Assembly (NCBI RefSeq): GCF_025151045.1
Contig: NZ_CP102285.1
Location: forward strand, 3,844,001 to 3,908,000
Source of the DNA: Parabacteroides johnsonii DSM 18315
GTDB lineage: Bacteria; Bacteroidota; Bacteroidia; Bacteroidales; Tannerellaceae
DNA length: 64,000 nucleotides
Reading direction: 5' to 3'
Every line of letters begins with the position of its first letter. Positions within the stretch are counted from its first letter, which is position 1. A program made the position numbers and the translations under genes. Positions 25,256 through 33,938 of this stretch are shown here, piece after piece. The notes beneath the pieces were generated by a model, which was not told where the DNA came from, made no database searches, and was given only the letters and a program-made list of their open reading frames with translations.

Positions 25256-25326
25256 TGTCTCATGGTGTAATGGTAGCACTACAGTTTTTGGTTCTGTCTG
25301 TCGAGGTTCGAATCCTCGTGAGACAA
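25256..25326 (+). tRNA. tRNA-Gln (anticodon TTG)
   Basis: This 71-nt cloverleaf has acceptor arms TGTCTCA/TGAGACA with discriminator A. The D-arm contains GGTGTAATGGTAGCAC. The anticodon stem ACAGT/TCTGT carries the loop TTTTGGT (anticodon TTG), and the T-arm contains GAGGTTCGAATCCTC. CCA is not encoded. Confidence 0.97.
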
Positions 25327-25336
25327 CTCACAGAAC

Positions 25337-25374
25337 AAAAGGGTCGGAATGAAAGTTTCGGCCCTTTTATTTTT
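25337..25374 (+). terminator. Terminator after tRNA-Gln
   Basis: AAAAGGGTCGGAA pairs with TTTCGGCCCTTTT (two G-U pairs) across a 6-nt loop, followed by ATTTTTG. Confidence 0.88.
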
Positions 25375-25454
25375 GTGGTTGGAAATCTATCTTTTTGTAT
25401 CATTTCTGCATGATTAATTCCCAAATTTGTAAGTGGCGGATGCTGGTATATCTA

Positions 25455-25462
25455 TATATTTG
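25455..25462 (+). promoter_or_regulatory. -7 box (TATATTTG) for GH78 gene
   Basis: A perfect TAnnTTTG box lies 39 nt before the ATG at 25502. A TTTG at 25436-25439 is slightly close for a -33 element. Confidence 0.5.
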
Positions 25463-25501
25463 TACATTGGATATTGTGGAAACTTAGTTGATCTTAATGT
25501 T

Positions 25502-28141
25502 ATGAAGTATTATTGTCTGTTACTCTCTTTCCTCTGGGGGCTGGTGGTTTCTGTTTCGGGACAGGAAAGAATATCTGTCTGCAATCTTCGGTGTGAATAT
25601 TTGGAAGATCCGGTTGCGGTGGAGAATGAAAAGCCTTTGTTAAGTTGGCAGTTGCAATCCTCTGGGCAAGCGAAAAAACAAACGGCCTACCGTGTCCTTG
25701 TAGCAAGTACCCCTTCCCTGTTGGCTGAAGGGAAAGCGGATTTTTGGGATTCCGGAAAAATAGTATCTTCCCGTTCCTGCCAGGTTGGATATGAGGGGAA
25801 ACCGCTTGATTCCAGGCAAACGCTTTATTGGAAAACGATGGTTTGGGATGAAGAAGGAGAGGTTTCGCCCTGGAGTGAAACAGGGAGATGGACGATGGGA
25901 TTGTTGAAACCGTCCGACTGGGAAGCCCGATGGATCGGTAACCGGGAGGATTGCTATCCCGATTCGACATTGACCGGCCCGGCTCCTTATTTCCGTAAAA
26001 CATTCCGTATAAACAAGCCGGTTAAGCAAGCGAAAGTTTATATATGCGGACTGGGCTTTTATGAAATGTATCTGAATGGCGAAAGGGTAGGTGATCAGGT
26101 ATTGGCTCCCGCTGTTACCAATTTCGACCGTCGTTCGCTCAAAAAGATGTTGTATTTCTTTGACGATCAATCTGCTCGAAGGGTTCTTTATAATACGTTT
26201 GATGTTACGCCTTTGGTACAGGAGGCGGAGAATACGGTTGGGGTCCTGTTGGGAAACGGCTGGTATAATCAACGCGACCGGACGGTGGAAGGTTGTATGT
26301 GGTACGATACGCCCCGATTGCTCTGTCAGTTGGAGATAGAATATGCCGATGGATCGACGGAACTGGTCGCTACGGATGATAGCTGGAAGACAACGACTGG
26401 TCCTTTATTGCATGACGCCATATTTACAGGTGAAGAATATGATGCCCGGCTGGAGCTGGACGGCTGGAACCGGAACGGGTATAAGGATTCTTCCTGGAAG
26501 AAAGCTCTTCTGGTGAGGGCACCGGAGGGCTGCCTGCATGCACAACTTGCCCCTCATGAGAAAATTACCCGGACATTGCAGCCGGTAAGCTGCGAACAGA
26601 AAAATGATTCTACTTATTGGTATGCATTTCCGGAGATGATTTCAGGCTGGGCGCATATAAAGGTGCAAGGCGATGCCGGAGACCGGATAAAGCTCCGCTT
26701 TATCGGAGAGGAGAAGGATGATTTCGGGCAGGTGGACCTTTATACATTGCGGGGTGGTGGAGTAGAACAATGGGAGCCGCGTTTCACTTGGCATACGTTT
26801 CGCTATATCGAAGTTATATCCCGACAGGTCAGGATGAGCAGGGAAAGTCTGATGGCAAAAGTCGTGCATACTGATCCACGGCCTGCCGGAAGTTTCAGTT
26901 GTTCGAACGAATTGTTTAACAAGATCAACGAGGTTTACCTGCGAACGCAAAAAAATAACTTCCACGGTAGTATCAGCAGTGACTGTCCGCACCGGGAGCG
27001 GCTGGCCTATACCGGAGACGCGCAGGTAGTCGTGGAAAGTTCTATCTTGTCTTTCGATATGACCCAGTTTTACCGGAAATGGTTTGACGATATGGAGGAT
27101 GCCCGGAACCGGAAGAGCGGCTATGTTCCGCATACCGCTCCCTTCGGTGGCGGAGGAGGTGGCCCGGCATGGGGCTCGGCTTATGTGATTATGCCTTGGG
27201 CCTATTATTGTTATTATGGCGATACGGTTTTGTTGAACTGTCATTATGAAGGCATGAAACAATGGGTTGCCTATCTGGGAACGAGGACTGACACCCGTGG
27301 AATCATCGTCCGGGAAGAACCGAATGGCTGGTGCCTGGGGGATTGGTGTGCGCCGGGGAAGAAGATGGAACTGCCCGAACCGCTGGTTAATACGGCTTAT
27401 TACTATCATTCGGCAGACTTGATGTCAAAGGTAGCAGCCGTTTTAGGGAAAGAGGAAGACAGACGGTACTTTGACCAGCTGTGCACACAGATTAGGCAGG
27501 ATTTCAATACTGTCTTTTTCAACCCATCGACCCATCATTATTGGGAAGGGCGACAAGGTGCGGATGTATTCCCGTTGGCTTTCGGAATGGTGCCGGAAGA
27601 TGAAAAGGAAGCCGTGTTCAACGTTTTGCTTGCTCATCTAGATAGTATAGGAAATCATTTTGACACGGGTATTATGGCAACACCTTTGCTCCTGAAAGTA
27701 TTAAGTGATAACGGACGTGCCGATATCGCTTTCCAGTTGATGAACCAGCACGAGATGCCGGGGTTCGGGTATGTGATGGACGACCGTTATTCCTGTTTAT
27801 GGGAGCGGTGGGAAGGAAAGGCATCCCGTTGCCATCCGATGTTCGGCAGCGTGGTGGCTTGGTTTTACCGGACACTTGCCGGAATCCGTTATGATGAAGC
27901 GGAACCGGGGATGAAACACATAGTCATCGCTCCTCAACCTGTGGGGGGCCTCACTTATTGCAGCGGTTCGTATCAATCCCTTTATGGCCCTGTCCGCTCG
28001 GACTGGCGGATAGAAGCGGATTCGTTCGAGTTGACAGTCGAGATACCCATCAATACGACTGCTACGGTCATTTTGCCTGACGGCAAGAAATACAGGAATG
28101 TTGGATCGGGCATCCATCGGTTCGTATCGTCCCTCATTTAG
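25502..28141 (+). CDS. Alpha-L-rhamnosidase, glycoside hydrolase family 78
   Basis: This is a 879-residue secreted or periplasmic rhamnosidase with a Sec signal (…VVSVSGQ). The order is an N-terminal Fn3-like domain (about 25-135), beta-sandwich domains including YICGLGFYEMYLNGERVGDQVLAPA, then the (alpha/alpha)6 catalytic barrel from about 460. The barrel has the GH78 signature SSDCPHRERLAYTGDAQVV and later MPGFGYVMDDRYSCLWERWEG. A C-terminal beta-sandwich closes it. The frame opens upstream at 25433, but the ATG at 25502 begins the signal peptide. No SusCD is adjacent, so it may serve a distant locus. Confidence 0.92.
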   Translation: MKYYCLLLSFLWGLVVSVSGQERISVCNLRCEYLEDPVAVENEKPLLSWQLQSSGQAKKQTAYRVLVASTPSLLAEGKADFWDSGKIVSSRSCQVGYEGKPLDSRQTLYWKTMVWDEEGEVSPWSETGRWTMGLLKPSDWEARWIGNREDCYPDSTLTGPAPYFRKTFRINKPVKQAKVYICGLGFYEMYLNGERVGDQVLAPAVTNFDRRSLKKMLYFFDDQSARRVLYNTFDVTPLVQEAENTVGVLLGNGWYNQRDRTVEGCMWYDTPRLLCQLEIEYADGSTELVATDDSWKTTTGPLLHDAIFTGEEYDARLELDGWNRNGYKDSSWKKALLVRAPEGCLHAQLAPHEKITRTLQPVSCEQKNDSTYWYAFPEMISGWAHIKVQGDAGDRIKLRFIGEEKDDFGQVDLYTLRGGGVEQWEPRFTWHTFRYIEVISRQVRMSRESLMAKVVHTDPRPAGSFSCSNELFNKINEVYLRTQKNNFHGSISSDCPHRERLAYTGDAQVVVESSILSFDMTQFYRKWFDDMEDARNRKSGYVPHTAPFGGGGGGPAWGSAYVIMPWAYYCYYGDTVLLNCHYEGMKQWVAYLGTRTDTRGIIVREEPNGWCLGDWCAPGKKMELPEPLVNTAYYYHSADLMSKVAAVLGKEEDRRYFDQLCTQIRQDFNTVFFNPSTHHYWEGRQGADVFPLAFGMVPEDEKEAVFNVLLAHLDSIGNHFDTGIMATPLLLKVLSDNGRADIAFQLMNQHEMPGFGYVMDDRYSCLWERWEGKASRCHPMFGSVVAWFYRTLAGIRYDEAEPGMKHIVIAPQPVGGLTYCSGSYQSLYGPVRSDWRIEADSFELTVEIPINTTATVILPDGKKYRNVGSGIHRFVSSLI

Positions 28142-28332
28142 GATAGTTGGATCCTCATCCGGTAGCGCTTGTCGAGGTCAATTTCTTTTATTTGTTGGGT
28201 TTTGATTGCGAAATGCTGCCCTTAAACTGACAAAGAACCTTTGTTATGATAGTATGACGTGTCAATAGAAAAATGAGGATGACCATTTTGCCTTTGTAAG
28301 AGGATGCAATAAATATATCCTGTGGGAGCAAC

Positions 28333-28361
28333 TTGAAAAAGATAAAAAACTTGTATGTTTG
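28333..28361 (+). promoter_or_regulatory. Promoter for PPOX-family gene
   Basis: TTG (28333-28335) and the -7 box TATGTTTG (28354-28361) are 18 nt apart. The ATG is 25 nt downstream. The 28142-28330 gap shows nothing else. Confidence 0.65.
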
Positions 28362-28385
28362 TAGGGATAAAAATAGAAATGATAA

Positions 28386-28874
28386 ATGAAGACATTAGTA
28401 CATACCGACAAAGAACTGATTGAAGAGACTATTAAGAAGTGTGATATTTGCTATGTGGGACTGGCCGATACGGATGGGACTCCCTACGTATTACCGATGA
28501 ACTTTGGTTACCGTGATGGTGTTATATACCTGCATTCGGCACAAGAAGGACGGAGTATATCCATTTTAGAACGGAATCCGCGCGTCTGTATTACGTTCAG
28601 CACGGACCATGATCTTGTTTTCCAGCATCCGGAGGTTGCTTGTAGTTACCGGATGCGCTCCAAGAGCGTGATTTGCTGGGGTAAAGTCCGCTTTGAAGAA
28701 GATTTCGATAAAAAAACGGAAGCTTTGGATATCATTATGAAACAGTATTCGGATAAAGAATTTCGCTATTCCGATCCGGCTGTGAAGAATGTCAAAATAT
28801 GGATTGTGGAAATGGACGAAGTGACCTGCAAGGAATTCGGGGCACCGCATAATAAGCTGAAAATTGAAGGTTGA
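28386..28874 (+). CDS. Pyridoxamine 5'-phosphate oxidase family (Nim-like) flavoprotein
   Basis: This is a 162-residue split-barrel FMN-binding protein. ICYVGLADTDGTPYVLPMNFGYRDGVIYLHSA is the typical N-terminal beta-barrel segment, followed by RNPRVCITFSTD and SVICWGKVRFEED. This is the general family that includes the nitroimidazole reductases of Bacteroides, but membership in the resistance-conferring Nim group cannot be claimed from this reading. It is monocistronic with its own promoter. Confidence 0.85.
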   Translation: MKTLVHTDKELIEETIKKCDICYVGLADTDGTPYVLPMNFGYRDGVIYLHSAQEGRSISILERNPRVCITFSTDHDLVFQHPEVACSYRMRSKSVICWGKVRFEEDFDKKTEALDIIMKQYSDKEFRYSDPAVKNVKIWIVEMDEVTCKEFGAPHNKLKIEG

Positions 28875-28925
28875 GGTTATGGGGTGATTTGTCTTTTTGG
28901 ATAAAGCGTTGTATGATGGGCAAAT

Positions 28926-28957
28926 AATTGTCCATTGTCAATTGCCAATTGTCAATT
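28926..28957. repeat. CAATTGACAATT-type tract before cysE
   Basis: AATTGTCCATTGTCAATTGC followed by CAATTGTCAATT ends 7 nt before the cysE -7 box. The layout matches the tract at 15241-15274, which also runs into a TACTTTTG box. Confidence 0.75.
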
Positions 28958-28963
28958 TCTTTT

Positions 28964-28971
28964 TACTTTTG
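28964..28971 (+). promoter_or_regulatory. -7 box (TACTTTTG) for serine acetyltransferase
   Basis: A perfect TAnnTTTG box lies 25 nt before the ATG at 28997. The CAATTGTCAATT tract occupies the -33 region and supplies TTG trinucleotides. Confidence 0.65.
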
Positions 28972-28996
28972 TTGCCAAATATGATATTGCTGAATA

Positions 28997-29896
28997 ATGG
29001 GATTGCAAAAGCATAGCAAGGTTTTGAATGAAACAGTTGAGATGCTCTCGGACGAGGGGTCTTACCAACAACTGTTTCATGCTTACCGCGATGAAGAGGC
29101 GCTACCCTCGGGTGAAGTGCTGAAAGAGATCATCGATTTATGCCGGGCAATCCTTTTCCCCGGTTATTACGGGAACGCACGGATCAGCAAGCAGACAATC
29201 CGTTTTCATACTGGTGTAAATGTCGGAACGTTGCATACGCTGCTTTCCAGGCAGATTTATGCAGGACTCTGTTTTGCTGATACTACCTGTGTCTCCTGTC
29301 CCGAAGAAAAGATCCTTGCCGAGGCGGAGAAACTGTCGGAAGCCTTTATCCGGATGCTTCCCGAAATGCGCAGCCTGTTGGCAACGGATGCTGAAGCCGC
29401 TTTCAACGGAGATCCCGCTGCGCAGAACATCAACGAGGTTATTTTTTGTTATCCCGGTTTCCGGGCTGTCTGCAACTATCGCATTGCGCACCAGCTATAC
29501 CGGTTGGGCGTCCCCTTTATTCCCCGCATGATTACTGAAATGGCCCATTCGGAGACTGGTATCGATATCCATCCGGGTGCGGAGATCGGACACTATTTCT
29601 CGATCGACCACGGGACGGGAACCGTTATCGGGGAGACCAGTGTGATCGGAAACCACGTCCGTATCTTCCAGGGGGTCAGTTTGGCAGGAGAGAAACTGCC
29701 ACCCGACGAAAACGGGAATGCAATACGTGGTGTGCCGCGCCATCCGGTCTTGGGCGACCATGTGACGGTCTATTCCAATGCAACTTTGTTAGGTAGGATT
29801 CATGTCGGTGAAGGAGCCACGATTTGCGGTAACGTCTGGATCACAGAGGATGTTCCGGCAGGCGCTACCGTCAGTCAATTGACAATGGATAATTGA
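28997..29896 (+). CDS. cysE: Serine O-acetyltransferase (EpsC/CysE-type)
   Basis: This is a 299-residue enzyme making O-acetylserine for cysteine synthesis. The N-terminal helical part (1-165) is followed by a left-handed beta-helix of hexapeptide repeats. Key segments are HSETGIDIHPGAEIGHYFSIDHGTG, VIGETSVIGNHVRIFQGVSLAG and the C-terminal GDHVTVYSNATLLGRIHVGEGATICGNVWI. The last six residues (QLTMDN) and the stop codon come from a CAATTGACAATGG repeat tract, so the natural C-terminus has been replaced. In related enzymes the C-terminal tail affects complex formation with cysteine synthase, so this could matter. Confidence 0.9.
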   Translation: MGLQKHSKVLNETVEMLSDEGSYQQLFHAYRDEEALPSGEVLKEIIDLCRAILFPGYYGNARISKQTIRFHTGVNVGTLHTLLSRQIYAGLCFADTTCVSCPEEKILAEAEKLSEAFIRMLPEMRSLLATDAEAAFNGDPAAQNINEVIFCYPGFRAVCNYRIAHQLYRLGVPFIPRMITEMAHSETGIDIHPGAEIGHYFSIDHGTGTVIGETSVIGNHVRIFQGVSLAGEKLPPDENGNAIRGVPRHPVLGDHVTVYSNATLLGRIHVGEGATICGNVWITEDVPAGATVSQLTMDN

Positions 29897-29909
29897 CAAT
29901 TGACAATTA
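29876..29909. repeat. CAATTGACAATT tract overlapping the cysE 3' end
   Basis: This tract (CAATTGACAATGGATAATTG followed by ACAATTGACAATTA) covers the final codons of cysE. It is in inverted orientation to the tract at 29973-30011, about 63 nt away. Confidence 0.85.
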
Positions 29910-29972
29910 AAGAGAGAAAATAATAAAAACATTATAGTATTAATATGCAATGAGACAAACAAGAGCAATATC

Positions 29973-30011
29973 TAATTGTCAATTGTTTTGTCCATTGTCA
30001 ATTGTCAATTG
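29973..30011. repeat. Inverted CAATTGACAATT tract before THUMP methyltransferase
   Basis: TAATTGTCAATTG, TTTTGTCC, ATTGTCAATTGTCAATTG ends three bases before the ATG at 30014. It is complementary to the tract at the cysE end, so the region between could form a large hairpin. Confidence 0.85.
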
Positions 30012-30013
30012 AA

Positions 30014-31534
30014 ATGAGCGAGACATTTGAAATGGTGGCCAAGACCCTTTATGGGTTGGAAGAAATACTGGCCGGCGAGTTATTATCTTTAGGTGCCAAC
30101 GATATTCAGATTGGCCGCCGGATGGTTTCCTTTACCGGAGATAAGGAAGTGCTTTACAAAGCCAACTTCTATTGTCGTACGGCATTGCGTATCTTGAAGC
30201 CTATTTATCACTTTAAAGCTAAAGACGCCGATACTGTCTATAAAGAGGTTAAGAAGGTGAAATGGGAAAACTACATGTCTTTGGACAAGACGTTTGCCAT
30301 CGACTCTGTAATCTACTCTGAAGATTTCAATCACTCCAAATTTGTTGCTTATCGTACGAAGGATGCGATCGTGGATTATTTCATGGAGAAGGAGCAGAAA
30401 CGCCCTTCTGTCCGTGTAAACAATCCGGATCTGTATATCAATATTCATATTTCTCATAACGATTGTACGCTTTCTATTGACAGTTCAGGCGAGAGCTTGC
30501 ATAAGCGTGGTTATCGTGTGGACCAGACGGAAGCCCCGTTGAATGAAGTGCTGGCTGCCGGTATGATCTTGAAAACAGGCTGGAAAGGCGAATCGAATTT
30601 CGTCGATCCGATGTGCGGTTCCGGTACGCTGTTGATCGAAGCGGCGATGATTGCTTTGAATATTGCACCGGGCGTGCATCGTAAGGAGTTCGCTTTCGAG
30701 AAATGGATCGACTTTGACCAGGAATTGTTCGACCGCATCTATAACGACGAGAGCCAGGAACGTGAGTTTAATTTCAAATGTTATGGGGCTGATATCAATC
30801 CGGCAGCGATCGAGATTGCCGAGAAGAATATCCGCAGTGCCGGCCTGATGAAATATATCGAACTCAAGACCCAGCCGTTCCAGCAATGCACGGAGGCTCC
30901 ACAGCCGGGCATCATGGTGACGAATCCTCCTTATGGAGAACGTATTTCCAGTCGTGACCTGTTAGGATTGTACAACATGATTGGTGAACGTGTCAAACAT
31001 GTGTTTACCGGCTATAAGGTTTGGATTCTGAGTTATAAGGATGAATGTTTCGACAAGATCGGCCTGAAGCCGAGCGAAAAGATGAAGCTTATGAACGGAT
31101 CGCTGGAATGTGAATACCGTTGCTATGACATATTCGAAGGGAAGAACAAAGATTATAAAAAAGCGTTGAGCGAAGAGGGCGAAGCACGTCCTTCCCGTCC
31201 GGAAAAACCTTCTTTCGAACGTAAACCGGATCGTCAGTCACGTCCGAACTTCCGTACCGACCGCATGGATCGTCCTGACCGTCGTTTTGCCGCTGCACAT
31301 GCTGAAGACGACAGCGAACGGGCTCCTTTTGTCCCCGGCAAACGCTATTTTGGCGATGATCGCGCAGATGGTCGTCCAGCCCGTAAGGATTTTGGCGGCA
31401 AACGCCCTGTCAAGAGGCATTTTAAGGATGATGAGGATTTTGGCGGTAAGAAAAAGTTTGGAGATAGGAAGTTCGGCGACCGTTCGTTTAAGAAACCATT
31501 CAAAAGAAGAGGTAAGGATGACTTTGAGGCTTAA
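30014..31534 (+). CDS. THUMP-domain class I RNA methyltransferase (RlmL/TrmN-like) with basic tail
   Basis: This is a 506-residue SAM-dependent RNA methyltransferase. The N-terminal ferredoxin-like/THUMP region spans about 1-155. The catalytic domain carries the SAM motif FVDPMCGSGTLLIEAAM (from about 195) and the NPPY motif VTNPPYGERIS (near 303), as in N2-guanine methyltransferases acting on 23S rRNA or tRNA. From about residue 375 comes a disordered tail rich in Arg, Lys, Asp and Gly (FGGKK, FGDRKFGDRSF, RPEKPSFERKPDR), probably an extra RNA-binding arm. The start at 30014 is preferred to a TTG at 30002 within the repeat. The 3' end overlaps the next gene by 17 bp. Confidence 0.88.
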   Translation: MSETFEMVAKTLYGLEEILAGELLSLGANDIQIGRRMVSFTGDKEVLYKANFYCRTALRILKPIYHFKAKDADTVYKEVKKVKWENYMSLDKTFAIDSVIYSEDFNHSKFVAYRTKDAIVDYFMEKEQKRPSVRVNNPDLYINIHISHNDCTLSIDSSGESLHKRGYRVDQTEAPLNEVLAAGMILKTGWKGESNFVDPMCGSGTLLIEAAMIALNIAPGVHRKEFAFEKWIDFDQELFDRIYNDESQEREFNFKCYGADINPAAIEIAEKNIRSAGLMKYIELKTQPFQQCTEAPQPGIMVTNPPYGERISSRDLLGLYNMIGERVKHVFTGYKVWILSYKDECFDKIGLKPSEKMKLMNGSLECEYRCYDIFEGKNKDYKKALSEEGEARPSRPEKPSFERKPDRQSRPNFRTDRMDRPDRRFAAAHAEDDSERAPFVPGKRYFGDDRADGRPARKDFGGKRPVKRHFKDDEDFGGKKKFGDRKFGDRSFKKPFKRRGKDDFEA

Positions 31535-33719
31535 TATCTTAGGTGTATTCTGTGCTTTGGCACTTATAAATCCGTTGTCGATGATAGGACAAGACAGACA
31601 GTTCACTTTGCATGATCTGATTCCCGGAGGGAAGACGCAAAGCCACTTTGTGCCCCACAACTTGAAACAGTTGCAATGGTGCGGAGATATATATCTGTAT
31701 GTCAAGGGTGACAGCATGATGAGTGGAGAATCGACAAAGGAGGTGAAACTTGCTTTTACCCGCCAGCAGCTGAATGAAGCGCTTACGGTGGCCGGTGCAC
31801 AGACGGTTGGGAGCATGCCCTTCTTCTCGGCTCCTTATAAAGATCAGCCGGTGCTTGCTTTTAATGCCAAGCGCCATCGTTTCCATTACGACTTTTTGGA
31901 AAACAGGATTGTGAGCACGTATGACTTGAACAGCTCGTGGGAGAACTTCGACTTTTGTCCGGCCAATGGTTATTTGGCTTTTACGGAGGGTGATAATCTG
32001 AAAATCCTTTCACCGGATAACGCTGTCAGTATCGTGACGTCCGAAACGGCCGAAGGTGTTGTCTGCGGGAAGTCCGTTCATCAGAACGAGTTTGGTATCC
32101 ATAAAGGGACTTTCTGGTCCCCGAACGGTTCGGCGCTGGCTTTCTACCGGATGGATGAAAGCATGGTGACGGACTATCCGTTTGTCGACATTACCGCCCG
32201 CTGTGCGAAAGCCGAACCGCACAAATACCCGATGGCTGGGATGAAAAGCCATGAGGTGACAGTTGGTGTCTACAACTTGGCGACCGGAAAAACTGTCTGG
32301 TTGAAAACCGGATTACCGAAGGAAAAGTACCTGACGAATATAGCCTGGAGCCCGGATGAAAAGAGTATTTATATTGCCGAACTGAACCGGGATCAGAATG
32401 AGATGCATCTGGTACGCTATTCCGCTTTGACGGGTGAGAAAGAGGCGGATCTGTTTACCGAAAAGAATGAGCATTATGTAGAGCCGCAACATCCGGTGCT
32501 TTTCCTGCCGAATAACCCGGACCAGTTTATCTGGCAGAGCCGGCGCGATGGTTATAATCATTTGTATCTGTATAATACGAAGGGAGAATTGTTGAAACAG
32601 TTGACGGAAGGCGAGTGGGAAGTTTTGAATATCCTCGGTTTCGATGCAAAGGGAAAGGCGTTGTTCTTCTCTTCCACAAGGCCGTCGATGCTGAGCTCGT
32701 TCAGTTATGGCGATGCTTTGTATGTCGGAACATCGCGTCTGGACCTAAAAAAGGGGACTTCTTACGAATTGACTTCGGGAGGTTTGCAGGGAGTGCATGC
32801 CACGCAACTTAGCGCGTCTGGCAAATATCTGATCGACAGCTATTCTGCTCCTGACGTTCCACGTGAAATTTCGATTATTGACGGACAGAAGCGAGAAACC
32901 TTACGAACATTGCTGACGGCGAAAGATCCGTATGAAGGATATGCGATGCCGGAAATCGTTACCGGAAAGATCAAGGCAGCGGATGGTGTCACTAATTTGA
33001 ATTTCCGTCTGGTAAAACCTGTCGGTCTGGATGAGACGAAGAAATATCCGACGATCGTTTATGTGTACGGTGGCCCACACGCCCAGTTGGTAACAGGCGG
33101 ATGGAAGAACGGTGTAGGTGGTTGGGATATCTATATGGCTCAACGCGGATATGTGGTCTTTACGCTCGACAGTCGGGGATCGGCAAATCGGGGACAGGCT
33201 TTCGAAAATGTCATACATCGTAATTTAGGTGTGAACGAGATGGCGGATCAGGTAAAAGGTGTCGAGTACCTGAAATCACTTCCATATGTCGATGCCGACC
33301 GTATTGGCGTGCATGGATGGAGCTACGGCGGTTTTATGACAACGAACCTGATGTGCTCTTATCCGGAATTGTTCAAAGTGGGAGTTGCCGGTGGTCCGGT
33401 GATCGACTGGAGTAACTACGAGATTATGTATGGCGAGCGCTATATGGACCGTCCTCAGGACAATCCGGAAGGTTATAAGAATGCCAACCTGAAATTGAAA
33501 GCGGGTAACCTGAAGGGACATTTGCTGTTGATCCACGGAGATATTGATCCGGTTGTTGTCTGGCAGCACAGTTTAGGATTCTTGAAAGCTTGTGTGGATG
33601 CGGATACATATCCTGACTATTTCGTTTATCCCCGCCATCTGCATAATGTGATCGGCAAAGACCGTCCGCATCTGTATGAGAAGATAACGCGCTATTTCGA
33701 TGACTATCTTAAGAATTGA
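31518..33719 (+). CDS. S9-family dipeptidyl peptidase IV
   Basis: This is a 733-residue periplasmic serine peptidase with a Sec signal (…INPLSMIGQ). The DPP-IV-type beta-propeller occupies about residues 90-470 (for example FWSPNGSALAFYRMDESMVTDYP). The alpha/beta-hydrolase domain follows, with nucleophile Ser602 in HGWSYGGFMTTN, Asp677 in HGDIDPVVVWQHS and His in YPRHLHNV. It removes N-terminal X-Pro dipeptides. The in-frame opening reaches back to 31287, but the ATG at 31518 starts the signal peptide and lies inside the end of the methyltransferase gene, suggesting coupled translation. The stop codon lies in a repeat tract. Confidence 0.93.
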   Translation: MTLRLNILGVFCALALINPLSMIGQDRQFTLHDLIPGGKTQSHFVPHNLKQLQWCGDIYLYVKGDSMMSGESTKEVKLAFTRQQLNEALTVAGAQTVGSMPFFSAPYKDQPVLAFNAKRHRFHYDFLENRIVSTYDLNSSWENFDFCPANGYLAFTEGDNLKILSPDNAVSIVTSETAEGVVCGKSVHQNEFGIHKGTFWSPNGSALAFYRMDESMVTDYPFVDITARCAKAEPHKYPMAGMKSHEVTVGVYNLATGKTVWLKTGLPKEKYLTNIAWSPDEKSIYIAELNRDQNEMHLVRYSALTGEKEADLFTEKNEHYVEPQHPVLFLPNNPDQFIWQSRRDGYNHLYLYNTKGELLKQLTEGEWEVLNILGFDAKGKALFFSSTRPSMLSSFSYGDALYVGTSRLDLKKGTSYELTSGGLQGVHATQLSASGKYLIDSYSAPDVPREISIIDGQKRETLRTLLTAKDPYEGYAMPEIVTGKIKAADGVTNLNFRLVKPVGLDETKKYPTIVYVYGGPHAQLVTGGWKNGVGGWDIYMAQRGYVVFTLDSRGSANRGQAFENVIHRNLGVNEMADQVKGVEYLKSLPYVDADRIGVHGWSYGGFMTTNLMCSYPELFKVGVAGGPVIDWSNYEIMYGERYMDRPQDNPEGYKNANLKLKAGNLKGHLLLIHGDIDPVVVWQHSLGFLKACVDADTYPDYFVYPRHLHNVIGKDRPHLYEKITRYFDDYLKN

Positions 33720-33732
33720 CAATGGACAATTA
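33714..33732. repeat. Short CAATTGACAATT-type tract at DPP-IV stop
   Basis: AATTGACAATGGACAATTA contains the TGA stop codon of the DPP-IV gene (33717-33719), another case of this repeat sitting on a gene end. Confidence 0.65.
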
Positions 33733-33767
33733 GGAAAAGAACAAAAAAATAATAACCATTAAAAAGA

Positions 33768-33926
33768 GATGAGAGTGTGTCAAATATCGGTATTCATGGG
33801 ACGCAGATAACGCAGAAGAGCGCAGATTAACGCAGATATTATTAATTATCAGCAAAATAAATCTGCGTCCCTCTGTGTATTCTGCGTCATCCGCGTCCAG
33901 TAATATCAATTTGACACACCCTCGTC
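33768..33926. repeat. ACGCAGA palindromic element, copy A (left of purD)
   Basis: This 159-bp element is bounded by GATGAGAGTGTGTCAAAT and ATTTGACACACCCTCGTC (16/18 complementary). The whole left half (ACGCAGATAACGCAGA...) is imperfectly complementary to the right half (TCTGCGTCATCCGCGTCC), so it is one long imperfect hairpin. It ends 12 bp before purD. Copy B lies at 35229-35376 in the same orientation. Confidence 0.88.
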
Positions 33927-33938
33927 AATTATAAAAAA

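Noticed and set aside
25337-25374. A second small RNA after tRNA-Gln
   Set aside because: The hairpin is a standard tRNA-operon terminator with a T-rich tail.
28926-30011. Possible CRISPR array from repeated CAATTGTCAATTG
   Set aside because: Units are short, variably spaced, inverted in places and have no unique spacers or cas genes nearby.
30002-30013. Upstream TTG start for the THUMP methyltransferase
   Set aside because: The added residues come from the CAATTG repeat. The ATG at 30014 gives the family N-terminus.
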